From positions 1,271,660-1,335,659 of the forward strand of contig VWZW01005507.1 of the NCBI GenBank assembly GCA_013397115.1: a stretch of 64,000 nucleotides of DNA, given 5' to 3'. Source of the stretch: Edolisoma coerulescens (taxonomy: Eukaryota > Chordata > Aves > Passeriformes > Campephagidae). The position numbers and the translations under genes are program-made. The notes under the pieces were generated by a model, which was given only the letters and a program-made list of their open reading frames with translations, ran no database searches and had not been told where the DNA came from. Position 1 is the first letter of the stretch, and every line of letters starts with the position of its first letter. Positions 10,556-23,110 of the stretch are shown piece after piece.

Positions 10556-13500
10556 GATGACATGGAGTATTTCAAGGCAGTAACACCAGCTCTGTGTGGC
10601 TCCTCTTCCTTGCCAAGCTGAACCCTTTTCTTTTGCCTGTCCAAACTCTCCCTGTGCCTCATTTTCAGCCTCTCCTGCAGTCAGTGATTGAGGCTGTTCT
10701 GTCAGGATCCTTTGCAAAGCCCTGTGGACCATGAGGAGGCTGAAGTTGTACCTTCCTCCTCCAGACTTGGTGCCCACTTTGGAAGTGCTTCCATGCATAT
10801 TTTTGCAGAGCTTTGTGTGCTGTTGCAGAGCTCTTTAAAAGCAGAGTTTCCATCAGTTTCATGGATGTATTCAGGGAAGGCAGGAGCAGGCCTGTAAAAT
10901 CTATGGCCAAATCTCAGGGACAGCAAGTCAAAGCCTTTAATAAGACACAACTTGAACTGTAGCTATGGAGAGGATTGGGACAGCCCACAGAGCTCCCCTG
11001 AAGGCTGTTAGCATCTGAATGGCTCTAGTGTTATCTCTTTCCAGTGCTCCTTGACTGTTCCATTCAGACTTTTATGTCTTTCCACTGAACAGGCAGCTGA
11101 TCATAACCAACAGGATTTTATTTTAATTTCCCAATAGGGTTTTTGTTTTTCTTGAAAAAATGACTGAGACCCGAAGGATTTTCCAGCTGGAAAATAAGAC
11201 CTGTCAGTTGGAAATTCTGAGTAGATCTAAGTAGACACCTATATAATACTTTGGATGTCTTATGTGGCTGGAAAGGAGTGTGAGGGTACAAGGAAAATGA
11301 GGGGGGCAGGAGAAGACCTTAAGGAGTCTATTATGTCCATAGCTGGTTTTCATTTTTCCTTTTCATCCTTAAAAGTAAGTTTTATTTAGCAAAAAAAAGG
11401 TCAAAAGTGAGTAATATTGACAATAAATTGGAATGTTCAATGACAGTGGAATTTATGCTGGATCATAGTATGTGCTGATTCTGTGCTGAACCTGGTGCTG
11501 TCACTATGGCAGAGGGAGATTTCAGGAAAAGCCTCTGGGACTTGATTATTCCTTTACCTCAGTGGACATCCCCATTATAAGGCATTGCCATTAACTGCCA
11601 GCCTGCATCAGCTCAGCTCTTTTGGGTGGCTGAGAAGTTGAAAAACTTGAGTTCTTCTCTTCAAGTTTGAGGAAAAAAATAACACAAGAGTTTTATAATA
11701 ATTATCACAGTGGAATCCAGACTATGTAAAACTTGTCCAAATACTCATGTTGGTCCTGACCACTAAAATGCTTTGTTAAGTTGCCCAGACATATTTAGGT
11801 GACCCTGGAGCTTTTCTTTAGTGGTTGTGCAGGTAAACAATGCAAAATTCAGCTTTACCAGTTTTATTTCTGTGTGATCAAGGGCTTGTTATTAGTTTCA
11901 GTATTTGGTTGAACCTGAAATGTGAAGAGAATTTGGGGATTCAAAAGCACTGTGGACTGAACCTGAAGGAAATATTTGTACAGCCTGCTGTGACCTGAAA
12001 TCCCTAAGCTTTGCACAGCTGTAGAAAGAAATCCATTTTGGAGTCTATTATATTCGGACATGACTATAAAACACAGCCTCTCAAGTGCATGTCCTAGGAA
12101 TAAAGAATTAGACATTTAGGGAATGTGTTCAAATATTATTTATACCTCAATTCATCAAGCAAAAGAACTAAACTAAAAGTCTAGGCTAAGGTATTTTTTA
12201 AAGTTTGTACTCGGGTAATAAGTTTATGATGTTTTATAAGTGGAGGGCACAGAGGCAATTTCCCTGCATGGTGCTGGAGGAAAAGGCTGTATCTTGCCGT
12301 GTGCCTGGTACCCTGGGTCTTTTGTTGCAGCTGGGGCCTCTGACTGAAACTTGTCCTCTTCCATACCCAGGACAAAGCTAAAAATAATTGTACTTGGATA
12401 ACGGATTATGAAATAATTATAAAACATTTTAAATTATAGCAAAATCAGCATGAGTCTAGAGATTAGCTGCAATGCCAAGACCTGAACCAGCTGGAATAAT
12501 CTAGAACAAAACCCTACTTTAACTTGTTATTTCCATGGTTTAAAAATACACCTTCTCACTGGTGAGCCTTCGGTGTTGGTCGCATTGCATCCTGTTGTTA
12601 GCACCTGGAGCCATGCTGGGAAAATCCAGTTCTTGGCATGTAGAAGCTAATGCTTCGCATCGACCTGTCGTTGCCAAATTACATGGAAAGCATTCTCTTG
12701 CCAGGTCACTAGAAATTAGATTAATTGTAGCACAGAAACCACAGGGAGGGAGAAAAAAAGCGGTCTCGTGCCTCTGAATATCACTGTACACCTTGGTTGT
12801 ACAACAGCACAGTCAGGCTGAAGCAGAATCACCGGGCAGGCTGCACAGAAGTGTTTCCAGTGCGTTCACAGCTTCTTGGTGGTGGGATTCAGTATAGAAG
12901 TGATGAATGTGCTGGCTCCAGTAACAACAGGGGACATGGGGACAGGATGATGTAGAGGGGTGTGATTGACATATGTAGATATTAATCAAGTGTCTGACAG
13001 CACTACTTTGAATTCTGTTTCCTTTTTCTTAATTTTTGCGTAGAGCAGAGGCCAGAAGGGCTTCAGCCTCGTAGAGGAGGTCAAAAACATAACCAGGCCA
13101 AGGTCTTTGTGGAAGTGCAGAGCTGTGTTGTGCCAGGCCCTTGCTGGGGGCACAGCTGTGGAAATGTCCTTGTACCTTCATTTTCCTTGGTGCCATGTTG
13201 CCCAGCTCTGCTGGACACTGGCATTTTCCAGAAGATCTGACCTCCTCCGTGTGGCCTTTCCAAACACCCTGAGTCTCAGCTGCCCAATACAGCCAGGGCA
13301 TTCAGCCTGGCTGCCTCAGCAAACCTTCACCACTGGGGCACAGAAACCAGGGCATGGAACAGTCAGCTTTTTTTTTGTACTCTCTGCTTTATGTGAAAAT
13401 CTAAAATCTCCTTCTGGGCCACAGCCTCTAGACAGTTCTTACCAGAGTTAGTTCATGAGATTGAACAGACAAATTTCTCTGTTGTAGGATATTTTCTCAA

Positions 13501-14144
13501 GCAGAGGAGAAGCCACACTTGTATTTTTCAGCAGCATTGACCATTTCTTGTGTGTTGAGTGGGAAGATTTTCAGGTGTGTTCAGCTTCACTGCCCTGAGT
13601 TTTCCTATGGATTTCCCAGGAGTAAGTTAGGTCTGTGTCTGTGGGCTGTTCACCAAGACAGGCTGGAAAGGTGACAGGCATGTCCCTTACTGAGTTTGCA
13701 GAGCTGGGAGGCAGAGGCTGTTCTCCACCATGGCATTCACCTGCCTGAAGACATGGAAAGGTCTTGAAGACACAGGGCAGCTCCCGTGACTTTGTTTGCT
13801 GACTCTGCCATGGCGCAGAGCAGTACTTTACTGTTGGATAGTGTTTTGGGATAGAAAATGCATGTGGCATGTGTTCCCATTTTATAGCATGGAGGAATTC
13901 CCAGCCATGCAAGGTCAAATTTAAGCATCTGACAGAGAAGGAATAATGAGCAAGGAATGGCAAATAACCAGTGGCTTTTTTATAGACACGGACCTTAGCT
14001 CAGTCACACTGGGCATGGAATCAGGTGCTTGGTGTGTATTCTCACAGATAAAACATCCTAAGGAGCAATGCCAGCTCACAGCAAACAAAACAAGGGTATT
14101 AAGACTACTGAGGGAAAGAAGTGCTGGGAACATAAATGAATATT
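10556..14144. other. Non-coding sequence, no gene seen
   Basis: About 3.6 kb between the CR1 copy and the minus-strand LTR. Open frames are short (up to 130 codons, 13571-13963 minus) and overlap one another on both strands. None looks like a protein. I see no mobile element and no notable repeat. Confidence 0.55.
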
Positions 14145-14150
14145 CATAAA
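14145..14150. repeat. Target-site duplication, left copy (CATAAA)
   Basis: CATAAA abuts the LTR and matches 14675-14680. The same word also occurs by chance at 14131-14136, a minor caution. Confidence 0.75.
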
Positions 14151-14674
14151 TGTCAGAGCTTGATTCAAGAGATGGGACTATCACGGTTATTCACGATTTA
14201 TTACTTGAAAAATCAAACAAGGCATCAGTTCTCAGAGGCTGTGGATTTTAGTAACAAGTCGCTATAACTGAGAAAGTTACAAGTTTCAAAGTTACATGGC
14301 AATTTATAACTTTCTGGTCTAATAGGCAATTAACACGAAGCTTTGTTTTGACTTTATAACTTATCATTTTTGGTATTTTTTACTGCATTGCGGCTGTTTC
14401 TTAGCTAATAACTTGTCAACTCACGTATGCACATATACTTCTATTATAACATCTAAATTTTTAACTTAAACTATAAAATCACATTACTATACTTAAAAAC
14501 TTTTCATTATATTACTTAACACACACTCTTACTTATAACTATAGAAATATAGGTTTATAATTCTTCTGCTTAAGGTCTGTATACTTTTATCATTACATCA
14601 ACCCCAGCTCTTTCTAGGGTTGTAAATTAAACTCATTAGTGCCTGTGGAAGTTTTTACTCTTCTGTTTCTCACA
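14151..14674 (-). mobile_element. Solo LTR of an endogenous retrovirus, probably ERVK-like, complete with target duplication
   Basis: On the minus strand the element starts TGTGAGAAACAGAAG and ends AAGCTCTGACA, so it has TG...CA ends. It is 524 bp long. It is flanked by a perfect 6-bp duplication, CATAAA, at 14145-14150 and 14675-14680, which fits ERVK-type integration. A polyadenylation signal AATAAA (TTTATT on the plus strand at 14197-14202) lies about 46 bases before the minus-strand end, where an LTR's R/U5 boundary belongs; this sets the orientation. The interior is very AT-rich, with many scattered TTATAA words. No gag, pol or env sequence lies next to it, so I call it a solo LTR. The family assignment rests on duplication length and general form only. 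Confidence 0.8.
14197..14202 (-). promoter_or_regulatory. Polyadenylation signal of the minus-strand LTR
   Basis: TTATTT-type sequence on the plus strand reads AATAAA on the minus strand, about 46 bases from the LTR's 3' edge. It is the main evidence for the LTR's orientation. Whether it is still used cannot be told. Confidence 0.55.
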
Positions 14675-14680
14675 CATAAA
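14675..14680. repeat. Target-site duplication, right copy (CATAAA)
   Basis: CATAAA directly follows the CACA edge of the LTR and is identical to 14145-14150. Confidence 0.75.
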
Positions 14681-17076
14681 GACTTGCCTCCCTCCTGTGT
14701 GATGTCCAGCCATATTCACATATGTTGTCCTTCCCCCACATTTGGACAGACATTAGTTTGTGTAACAACTTGAACATTTAGCTTATCCAAGTCTTACCTC
14801 AAATAGGGAAATAAAACCTGTCTTTAGTCAAATTTAGCAAAGAGCAATTTTGGAGTAGTCTTCTGTTGTTGTGGCAGATGAGTGGGACTGTTTTGAGAGC
14901 ACAAAGGAGCAAAACTTTGGATGAAAGTTTTGGTCCCAGGCCCATGAGAGCAGGCCAGCCACTACCTGTGTTATATGGGAGGAAGCTGATGGAACAAAGT
15001 AGTTCAAATAGGATTTATTTATTTACTAGACATGCTTACAGTGTGCTTGAGAGCACAGGCTTTATTTTACCTTTGTCTCTCCTGAAAGAAATCAAACTCC
15101 TTTCTCTTGACTTAGTCCACAAGCAGTGTCTGTGGAGCAATCTCTCTAAATAATTCCCCATGCAGCTATGGAAAATCCTTCAAGGTTAGCAACTTTCAGA
15201 TGCAGAGTTACTTAAATGCTGTGGGATACCTTTGAAAAAACGAATGGTTGTCCAAAAGCAGCCAGCATATGGATATAGCTGAGATAGGAAGAGAGGAGGA
15301 TCTTTCAAAAAGGACGATTATATCCTTCCTCGTTTTCTGAAGGAAATATTTCCTCTTCTATAAGAAGACAAACTGACTAGTGTGTAACATAAACATGTCA
15401 CAGAAAAAATACTTCAATGACACCTTGGGTCTGCTGGTAAATTCCTCCTACCTCTGTCCACAGTGTAGTGGAGAATGTTGTTCAGCAGTTTGTATCAGCA
15501 CACGCTTGTCCTTTCGTGCCATCAGCCTCTGGTTCAGGAAGCTATTGAAGCATGTGCCCGATTTCCAGTACCTGAAAAGTCCCATTGATTTCAGCCTGCA
15601 CTATAAAACTAGCACCTATCCTAATTATTAGGATGCATTCCTGAGTCCTAGACATCCATTGACTGCTCATCCCATGTGCCCAACTCTACTTTACCACATC
15701 AACAGCTTCCTTCTTTCAAAGAAAACACACAGCTGATTTGTTGCCAATAATTATAACTCTGGTTTGTTATTCAAACCTTTCCTTGGGTCTAGTAATTTAA
15801 AGGTCTACCTGATCACTTCTTGCATCATGTTAAAAACAGTCTACAAAATGCCAGCTGTGTGGATAAAATCAGTCCTTTTCCACTTCCTGGAGTTTTTCCT
15901 TTGAGTCTTTAGTCTGAGCAAGGCACTAAGACAGGCTTAATTTGGTCGTTGGGTTTTTTTAGGATTTTTTTATGAGGATAGAAGCTGAAGCCTCCTGCAT
16001 AACAGATGATGCTTCTGTATTATTGGAGTATGTGAATAATTAAAGAATGCATCATGTCGTAACTGCTGCAGCTGTAGAAAAGGGGTATATTTGTGGCTGA
16101 ATCCTTTTAGCTGCCACGCAGCAAATGCATGTGCGGTAGACTTTGGCAAATCAGTTGAAAACTTCATAATTAACTGGCTGTCAAAAATTTGGAAGCAAAA
16201 CACAGGAGGTGGTTAGGAAATCAAAGTATGATGTGTTTTTAATCACAAAACACAAGGAAATTTTAAAAAATTTATGAGTAATAAATCTATATTGTTGGTA
16301 CCAAATGGCTCCCTTTGCAGTCCTTTAATGTAACACCTGCGCTTCCTCTCCGTGAGTAACGACCCATTTTTGGACTGCCCCAGGAGCAGTGCAGGGGGAC
16401 GTTTGCAGGCTCAGGAGAACAAAGCCAGGTTCCCAGACTGAGCTCTGACTGCACTTTAGGATTCCATTTACAGTCTGTTTGGTTTGTAATTCAAATCGCT
16501 CCAGACCAGAGTTAATGTTTAGACCACAGCCACCTGAAATTTGCTTCAGGGCTGAAGCCCAGCCAGATTGCCAATGGAGGAAACACTTGAGGTTTGCTAA
16601 ATACAGTTAATAGGGGATTAGAGGCTGTGTTTTTTATGGGAGCACAGGGAGGTCTGTAATAGGAAAAATATTAAAATGCAAATATACAACTTCAGCCACG
16701 CTGAGCAGGATGCAGCTAATTGCACTCCAGCCATCAAGTAGCTGTGCTTCCTTTCATTAAGCAAAGGGCAAACGAGAGGAAGAAGATATCAGGGCTAATA
16801 CAGGTTTTGATGAGGGATGGTCTTTTACATCCAGCTGATGGGAAATGACCCAATGACTGGGTGACTGCACTGGGTGTTCTAAGATTCCAGAGATGATACC
16901 TGTCTTTCTACTGATGATTTGTTGTATGCACCAAGACTTCTAAGACTTGAGCAATTTTGTTTTCCATTTCATTTTTTAACGTTTAGCTCCTTGGAGCTCC
17001 TCCACATTGTGTGTGTGTTCAATGTCTCGTGCAGTGAGGTGTGGGTGGACCCATCGTATGAGAATTTACCGCTGCC
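14681..17076. other. Non-coding sequence, no gene seen
   Basis: About 2.4 kb without a recognisable gene or transposon. The stretch 16540-16800 has the look of a conserved non-coding element and is listed separately. Confidence 0.5.
16540..16800. promoter_or_regulatory. Candidate conserved non-coding element
   Basis: This is unique, non-repetitive sequence with a perfect POU octamer ATGCAAAT at 16676-16683 and homeobox-type words such as GCTAATTG near 16715. Dense transcription-factor words in unique AT-rich DNA are common in developmental enhancers. This is inference from composition and motifs; no alignment was possible. Confidence 0.25.
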
Positions 17077-17550
17077 CTGTAAATCATGGAGCCACTGGAA
17101 GGAACCTTGGAGGTTGTTGAGCTGGATGAAACAGGATCAAGTGTAGCTAAGCCATGCCTACCAGACATTTGTCTTAACGTTTTCTTTAAAACTCCAGCAA
17201 AGGAAATTCCACATTTCTGGGTTGCCTGTAAAGTGGTATTTATCTAAATTTTGTCTGCATAATTTCAGTGAAGGAGATTCCACACTCCTAAGTTGCTTGT
17301 TCCAGTATTTCACCACCATAGCTGAAATGTTTTTCTAATATCAGACCTACGTTGGCTTTGCTAGAGCTTATGCTGATTCCTCCTCTTTCCGCTGGCTATG
17401 AAGAACAATTAATCATTCCTCTCTTCTTAGAAGTCCCTACACATTGGAAGACTCTTTGTCACTTGCATTCCTCAGTTTCCTCTCCTCCAGACTAAACAAC
17501 ACCCAAGTCTTTATCCTCCCCTCACATGGCAGGTTCAGAACTGCAGCTGG
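17077..17550 (-). mobile_element. Old, diverged CR1 LINE 3' fragment
   Basis: Read on the plus strand, this is the reverse complement of an ancient CR1 3' end. The order of blocks fits: a degraded 3' end at 'ggagccactggaaggaacct' (17089-17108), a 'gaaacaggatcaagtgtag' block (17127-17145), 'aggagattccacactcctaa' (17273-17292), 'ttgttccagtatttcaccac' (17307-17326), 'gaaatgtttttctaatatcag' area, and 'tctcctccagactaaacaac' (17481-17500). It is clearly more diverged than the other CR1 copies in the window and belongs to an older subfamily, of the kind shared with turtles and crocodilians. The right edge is soft and homology may run 40-50 bases further. It has no coding potential left. Confidence 0.75.
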
Positions 17551-18769
17551 CCATTAGAGCGACTTCTGTGTTGCCAAAAATGTGTGTAGCCCTGAGATGT
17601 TTTTCCAGAGCCAAGAGGATTTACCCTTGTGAAACTCTTAGTCCTGAGATTAAGAGGTTCAAAAGCTGTTGTGAACATAGGAGACGAGTCTCAGTTTATA
17701 TGGTTAGAAAAGGAATATCAGAAGACTCTGGGCAATTCCACCGATTTTAGGGCTTGTATGTGAGGGAGAAAGTATTTGTGTGCTTATGCAAACAGTTCTT
17801 AATGTGAAAAATCAGATTTTAAAGTATGAGGTCTAACTCAATAAATAAATTAAAGTCCTTTCTTAAAAGGAAGAACATGGACAGGGGAGAACTGGCCAGC
17901 TGGGCTGGGGAGGGAAGCCAAGGGCTGGCAAAGATTGGAGGGGACACAGGAGGGATGGAGCTGTGGAATCCACCTGGAAATGTGCACTTGCTCTGAAAAG
18001 CCCTTGTCTGTTAAAATTCCCAACAACCAGGACTGGAGAAGTTTGAAAGGCTTTATTGACTGTTTTTATTCCCCTCCTCTCTCCTCCTTGCCTTGCCACT
18101 CAAGTTGTTATTTTCTGGTCCTGTGTACAGTTTGAGGAAAACAGACACTCTGAAAAAAATCAAAACTTCCAAAATTCTAGACTCCAAGGACATTTTTTCC
18201 ACATTTTTGTTCTTAGCGAAAAGAAGGACTGTCAATCTTAGATATTCTCACGTGTGATGTTTATTAGAAAAAGGAAAGCTTTTAATTGAAAAAAAAAAAG
18301 GTGCTGAACAAAAACTCCTCAAATTTTAAAGGACTCCTGCAAAATCTAGAGCAGTCTGCCAGAGATGGAGTGTGGGTTGTCCTGCAGGGACAGCCTGTCA
18401 CCACGATGTGTCCATCCCTTTCTGCCAGAAGCAGGAAGCAGGGGAGGCTTTTCTGCACCCGCAGCTGACTTGGAGCATCTCCTGCTATGTACAGCAGCTC
18501 CTGTGGCCAAGAAATTTTATGGGGCAATGGCTTGGCTGGGTTTTTATCCTTTCTGTAAACCCAAGACAGGAAATACGCAAAGCAAGATGCACATGTGCAT
18601 GTTCTTTGATATCCACAGGGAACACTCTTGCCTTCTGCCTGGTGCAAGAGGTGTTGGCATGAGAGAGATGATATTGCAAAGCCCTCAGCTGTCTCCTCAG
18701 TCAGGTTTTGAAGAATCTGGAAGATAGACATGATTTTGTCTGCAATTTTAGCATGATCCCAGTTATTTA

Positions 18770-18799
18770 CACTGCCCTCCACAGTGGAGGTGGGCAGTG
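18770..18799. repeat. Short hairpin (inverted repeat)
   Basis: CACTGCC and CTCCAC on the left pair with GTGGAG and GGCAGTG on the right. This gives 13 pairs around a single-base loop, with a small bulge on the right arm. It is an isolated structure in otherwise ordinary sequence. No function can be assigned. Confidence 0.7.
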
Positions 18800-21700
18800 T
18801 GCTAACTTATTTTTGATCACTGGCTCTGAGGCATCTTTTGACTGGCCCACCTTTTCCACGTGGGAAAAACAAAATCAATCTGTGGAAAAAGAGAGGATTC
18901 AGCACCTATCCAGTGCTTTACCCACTATTTAAAAATCTTCATCCTCTCTAGAGGATAGCAATAAATCAGAGCCAAACCCTTACTCATCCTAGTGCTAGAC
19001 AAGGAGCTCCTGCAGTGATTAAAGCCAACCTGTCAGTGCAGTTATTCTGAGCTAACATCACTTGGGGTGATTCATCCACCTTGAGCAGTGTTGGGAGCTG
19101 GGTTTGTACTGAGTTTGGAGCTCTCCCTTCCAGCAGGGGTAACAAGCCAACTTTCAGGACTGGTGTATTATTAAGTATCAGAGCTGATCACTGCTTGTAC
19201 CCCTTGTATCACAGACCTCTGTCCTCTGCTTTAGTTTGCAGTGGAGAATCGGCCGGAATTGTACATTGTTAAATTGTACAGTGTTGTTAGAAACATCCAC
19301 TTGTGGAAGCGTCAGCTTTGCCTACAGTATCACTGTCCATGTGACCTGTTATGATTATCTTTGTTCTTCCAAAGACTTCTGAATAGCTGAACCTAACCTG
19401 CCAGATTTAGCTGAATAAAGATGTCTTCCCTGCTGTGTGTAAAATAGATGGTAGATCCCTGATATCTGTTTAAAGAGAAACTCTTATCTGCAGTACTAAC
19501 ACTGGAGTTGATTGCGTTGCACCACAGTAAAGGATCAGAGCCAGGAGAATTCCTAAAATCTCACTTGTGAAGTGAGTTAGGATTCAAACAACTTATGCTC
19601 TGATGATAATTCATGCCCTTCTCCACTGCTTGCCATCAGGATTTAAATCAAATAGTCCAGGCACACAGTAATTACTACTGTTGTTGATGATGGCAGTGAA
19701 TTCAAGGTTCCTCGGGGAATCGCGGTTGTCCACTTTGACCTGCGGTGTAAAACAAGCCAAAGAATTTGACCTTGCTATTTTTATATTATTTCCTACCAAG
19801 TACAGGAACTATCAAAGGCATTAATCTGGGACTGAGCCATGAGCGCATCTTTTAGAAAGGCATCCAATCTTGATTTCAGATTCCAAGTGATGATAGAATT
19901 ACAATACCCAGGAGAAGTTACTCTCATGTATTAAAAAAAAAGTGTTTCCTACTTGAGCAAGATGAGCTTCAGCTTCCAGTCAGGAGTTCTGTGTGTCCTG
20001 TGTGCTACATTGCACATCCCGCTAGGAGCGCTAGGATCCCACTCTGATCTGGATTTTATAGAATGTGAAAGAAAATGATTGGCATTTGTCTTAGGAAAAA
20101 TCTTAATGAACTCTAAATGTTTCAGAAAAAATCGCTGTTGATACTGGATTTGGGGTTTTTTTTAATCATCTTTCAAAACACTTTTTTTTTTTTAAGCATG
20201 TGATTAAACCCCCCATGAAATATGAAATAAAAGATATACTTTTATATGAGAAAGCTGTACTGAGAAATGACAAATTCTTAAGCAAAAAGCATCCAATATT
20301 TTTAGCTGTGCTGAAACCCTTCCAGTATTAAACACATTCAGATTGCCTGCTTATCTGTCACAACTTTAAATTCCAAAGTCCTAGTACAAAAGGGTTCCCT
20401 TATAAAGCTACTGCTTATCTATGCACTTTATATAAAAAGATAGGAGAGAATTTCTTCATGCACTATGAACACTGATTTGCACAGCTGTAAATGATGTAGA
20501 AAGGTCTCAGAAATTTTAAAAGCACGAGAACTGATGAAAAAGTTTCTATTTCCCTCAGCAGTGATTTTATTTGGTGTTTCTGTACTTGTTGCATCCTTGT
20601 CATACTTCTCTATCCATAAACAGCCTCTAGATACTTATTTCTGAAAGTACCCTCTAAAACCCAAAAGATTTAATTAGTGTGATGAAGTAAAGCCCAGTAT
20701 TCATATGGCGAGAAAGCAGTGGACTAGAAAGTGGGTGTTGGTAAAATACAGATGGAAAACCCAGACATTTTCCTGTTTTATTCTGCTGTTGGATTTTCAG
20801 AAATTATTTTTCTAGCCATTTCCTTGCCCATTATTCTTAATAAAGATTTTACTGGGTTATGGACTATTTATTTTGGGCCACATAAAAGGTGCTAAGATAT
20901 TTCCTCTGGAATTTAAAGATTTTTTTTTTTTCCCGAGGGGAGGTATGTTATTCTGCACCAAGAGGGAAGTCTGATGGGGAATAGCTTACAAATAATTAAT
21001 TTGAGGAAAGCTAAAATATTGTTTACTCTTTGATTGTCTCCTGGGAGAGGGTAGGCAAAAATAAATCAAAACATTCCACTCTTTGGATTCCAACTTTTAT
21101 GGATTTCCCATTGGTAATGTTTCACTCACTATGGTTAAGGACTTTATGTAATGAAGTATGTTAATATATATATAGGAAAGGTTTAAGCCAGCAAGGTTTG
21201 CTTGATCCTGGACCAGTAAACACAAGGTTTTCTGTTTAAGTCATCGGTGCCAGCCACCCCTTTTAGTCTGTCTATTGAACTTCCACTGCAGCAGCCTCAC
21301 TGAAGCTGTACCTGCCAGCTTGTGAATAAGAAAGCAGAGATCACACACTGCAGCATTAAACCACAAAAAGGAGAGACTTCATGGCTGCTCCTGCTGCTCT
21401 TTACTTCTCCCACGTTACCAAAAGGGAGCAAGTGGAAGGGGGGAGAGGAGAAAAGCCATGTGGGGTGTGCACCACCTTGTGTGCTGGGCTGCTTTTCTTT
21501 TATGGGTCAGGGAATGAAGGGAAAAACCCCAGAGACAGCCTTCTAAATAGCTGGTTCTTCCTGGCAGGTGTATAACCCACTGTCCAGAATCCCTCCAGTG
21601 TCGGCTGAATTCCTCGTGTTCATATTCCAAAGAAAACTACTGCAGTTGTCTTCAGCTGTTGCCTCTGTTGGTGGTCCTTGTAGAGAAGCCAGGGGCTGGG

Positions 21701-22859
21701 GTGAGTAAAGTCTTGTAGTTGAGAAATAGGTCGGAATTTTTGGACTCTTGTCTTGTCTGTGCCATTAAATCCTGATGTGCATTGTACACATCAAATAGAA
21801 ATGTAAATACAGTTGTGTAAATAAAAGCACATGGAAATAGTGTAGGTGTGCTATGAAAAGAAGAGTGCAGACAACTAAGAGCATCTTTCTCCTGAGCTAA
21901 CACTGAGGTGCACACGTTTCATTTGCTGTTCATCAGGGGAAACTGGAGGAAGGCACAAATCAGTCCACGTTATGAAACCTTGAGGATGTCATGGCCACAG
22001 TTTCTGAAGGGGGAAGGTGACTAATAATGCTGAGGATCCAACTCCAAGCACTCCTCCTTATTGGGGTTGTTAATGCCTTTGCCAGCTGCTAGGGTTGATG
22101 TTGCCAGTGTGTTAACTCAGCGCAGTTATGTATAGAGGGATTTCTTTCCCTGCCAGGTCAAGGTTTACTGACTCTTTCCTTTTCCTTTATCTCTCCCTCA
22201 ACCGTATTTGTGCGATGAAAGCATTTTTCTGGGAATCAGCAGCAGCCACACTTCCTTATAATCTTCCAAGGTTTGCTCATCTGTATTGTTTTGTAAGCTT
22301 TATGCAAAGTTTTAAATATTTTGAGGTATCCCTGGGTTGTTGATGTAAATCCTTTTGGAGACGGATTTCACAACAAACGGGGAAGTGTTTTCCCTTCACC
22401 TCTTTCTTCTGGGTCCCTTAAGGCAAAATTCCTCATGGGAAAATAGGCCTAAGTATTTCCTTCTAATTTCGTTCATTTTGCCAATTGCTGATATTTGAGG
22501 AGTGATGTAGAGAGTGTAGGTCCCTAAGGAAACACAGGGAAGATCCCCGAGAAGGGCACTGCAATTCCGTTGTGGATGTATCTAGTGGCAAATCCGGTGA
22601 GTATTTGCACTGTGGAAAGGGCGCCAGGGCATTACTGAAGCTTATAATATTAGAACCTTTACTTAACCTGAAGATTTTCAAAGACAATGCTTTTTTCCAA
22701 AACAAAAATACAAATTTTCACAGAACAGTTCACAGAATTTTTTCCTTGCTTCAGTGTTAATTCTCCACTGTGGTGATGTCAGATCACTTTTTATTTTCTT
22801 TAGGAGACTCTAAATCTTTTCCCAGTTCCAAGAGCCATATATTACTATTTCACACACTC

Positions 22860-23110
22860 CCCTTTGAACTTACAGCACAGAAAATTAAAGTGTAAATATG
22901 CATGTGAACCGCCCAAAAGTCATAATAAGATTATATGAATGCCTGCAACCACACAGCAGGAACAATGGGGTTGCACAATTAATCTGCTCCAGCGCTGCTG
23001 AATTTTAATGAGGGATAGTCAGTACATGCTGATACTCCTAGAGCTACCCTGGAGCCAGAATGGTGATTTAAGATGCCAGTGACACAGTGTGTAGGTGAGC
23101 CTTAGGTGTA
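22860..23110. promoter_or_regulatory. Candidate conserved non-coding element
   Basis: Unique sequence with closely packed AT-rich factor words, including TATGCAT at 22897, CACAATTAATC near 22975 and TTTTAATGAG near 23004. It also has GC-balanced segments such as CTCCAGCGCTGCTG. It is not repetitive and lacks coding character. Calling it an enhancer-like element is inference from appearance only. Confidence 0.25.

Noticed and set aside
18282..18782. 166-codon minus-strand frame
   Set aside because: It has no domain and overlaps several equally plausible frames on the other strand. The terminal phenylalanine run comes from an A homopolymer.
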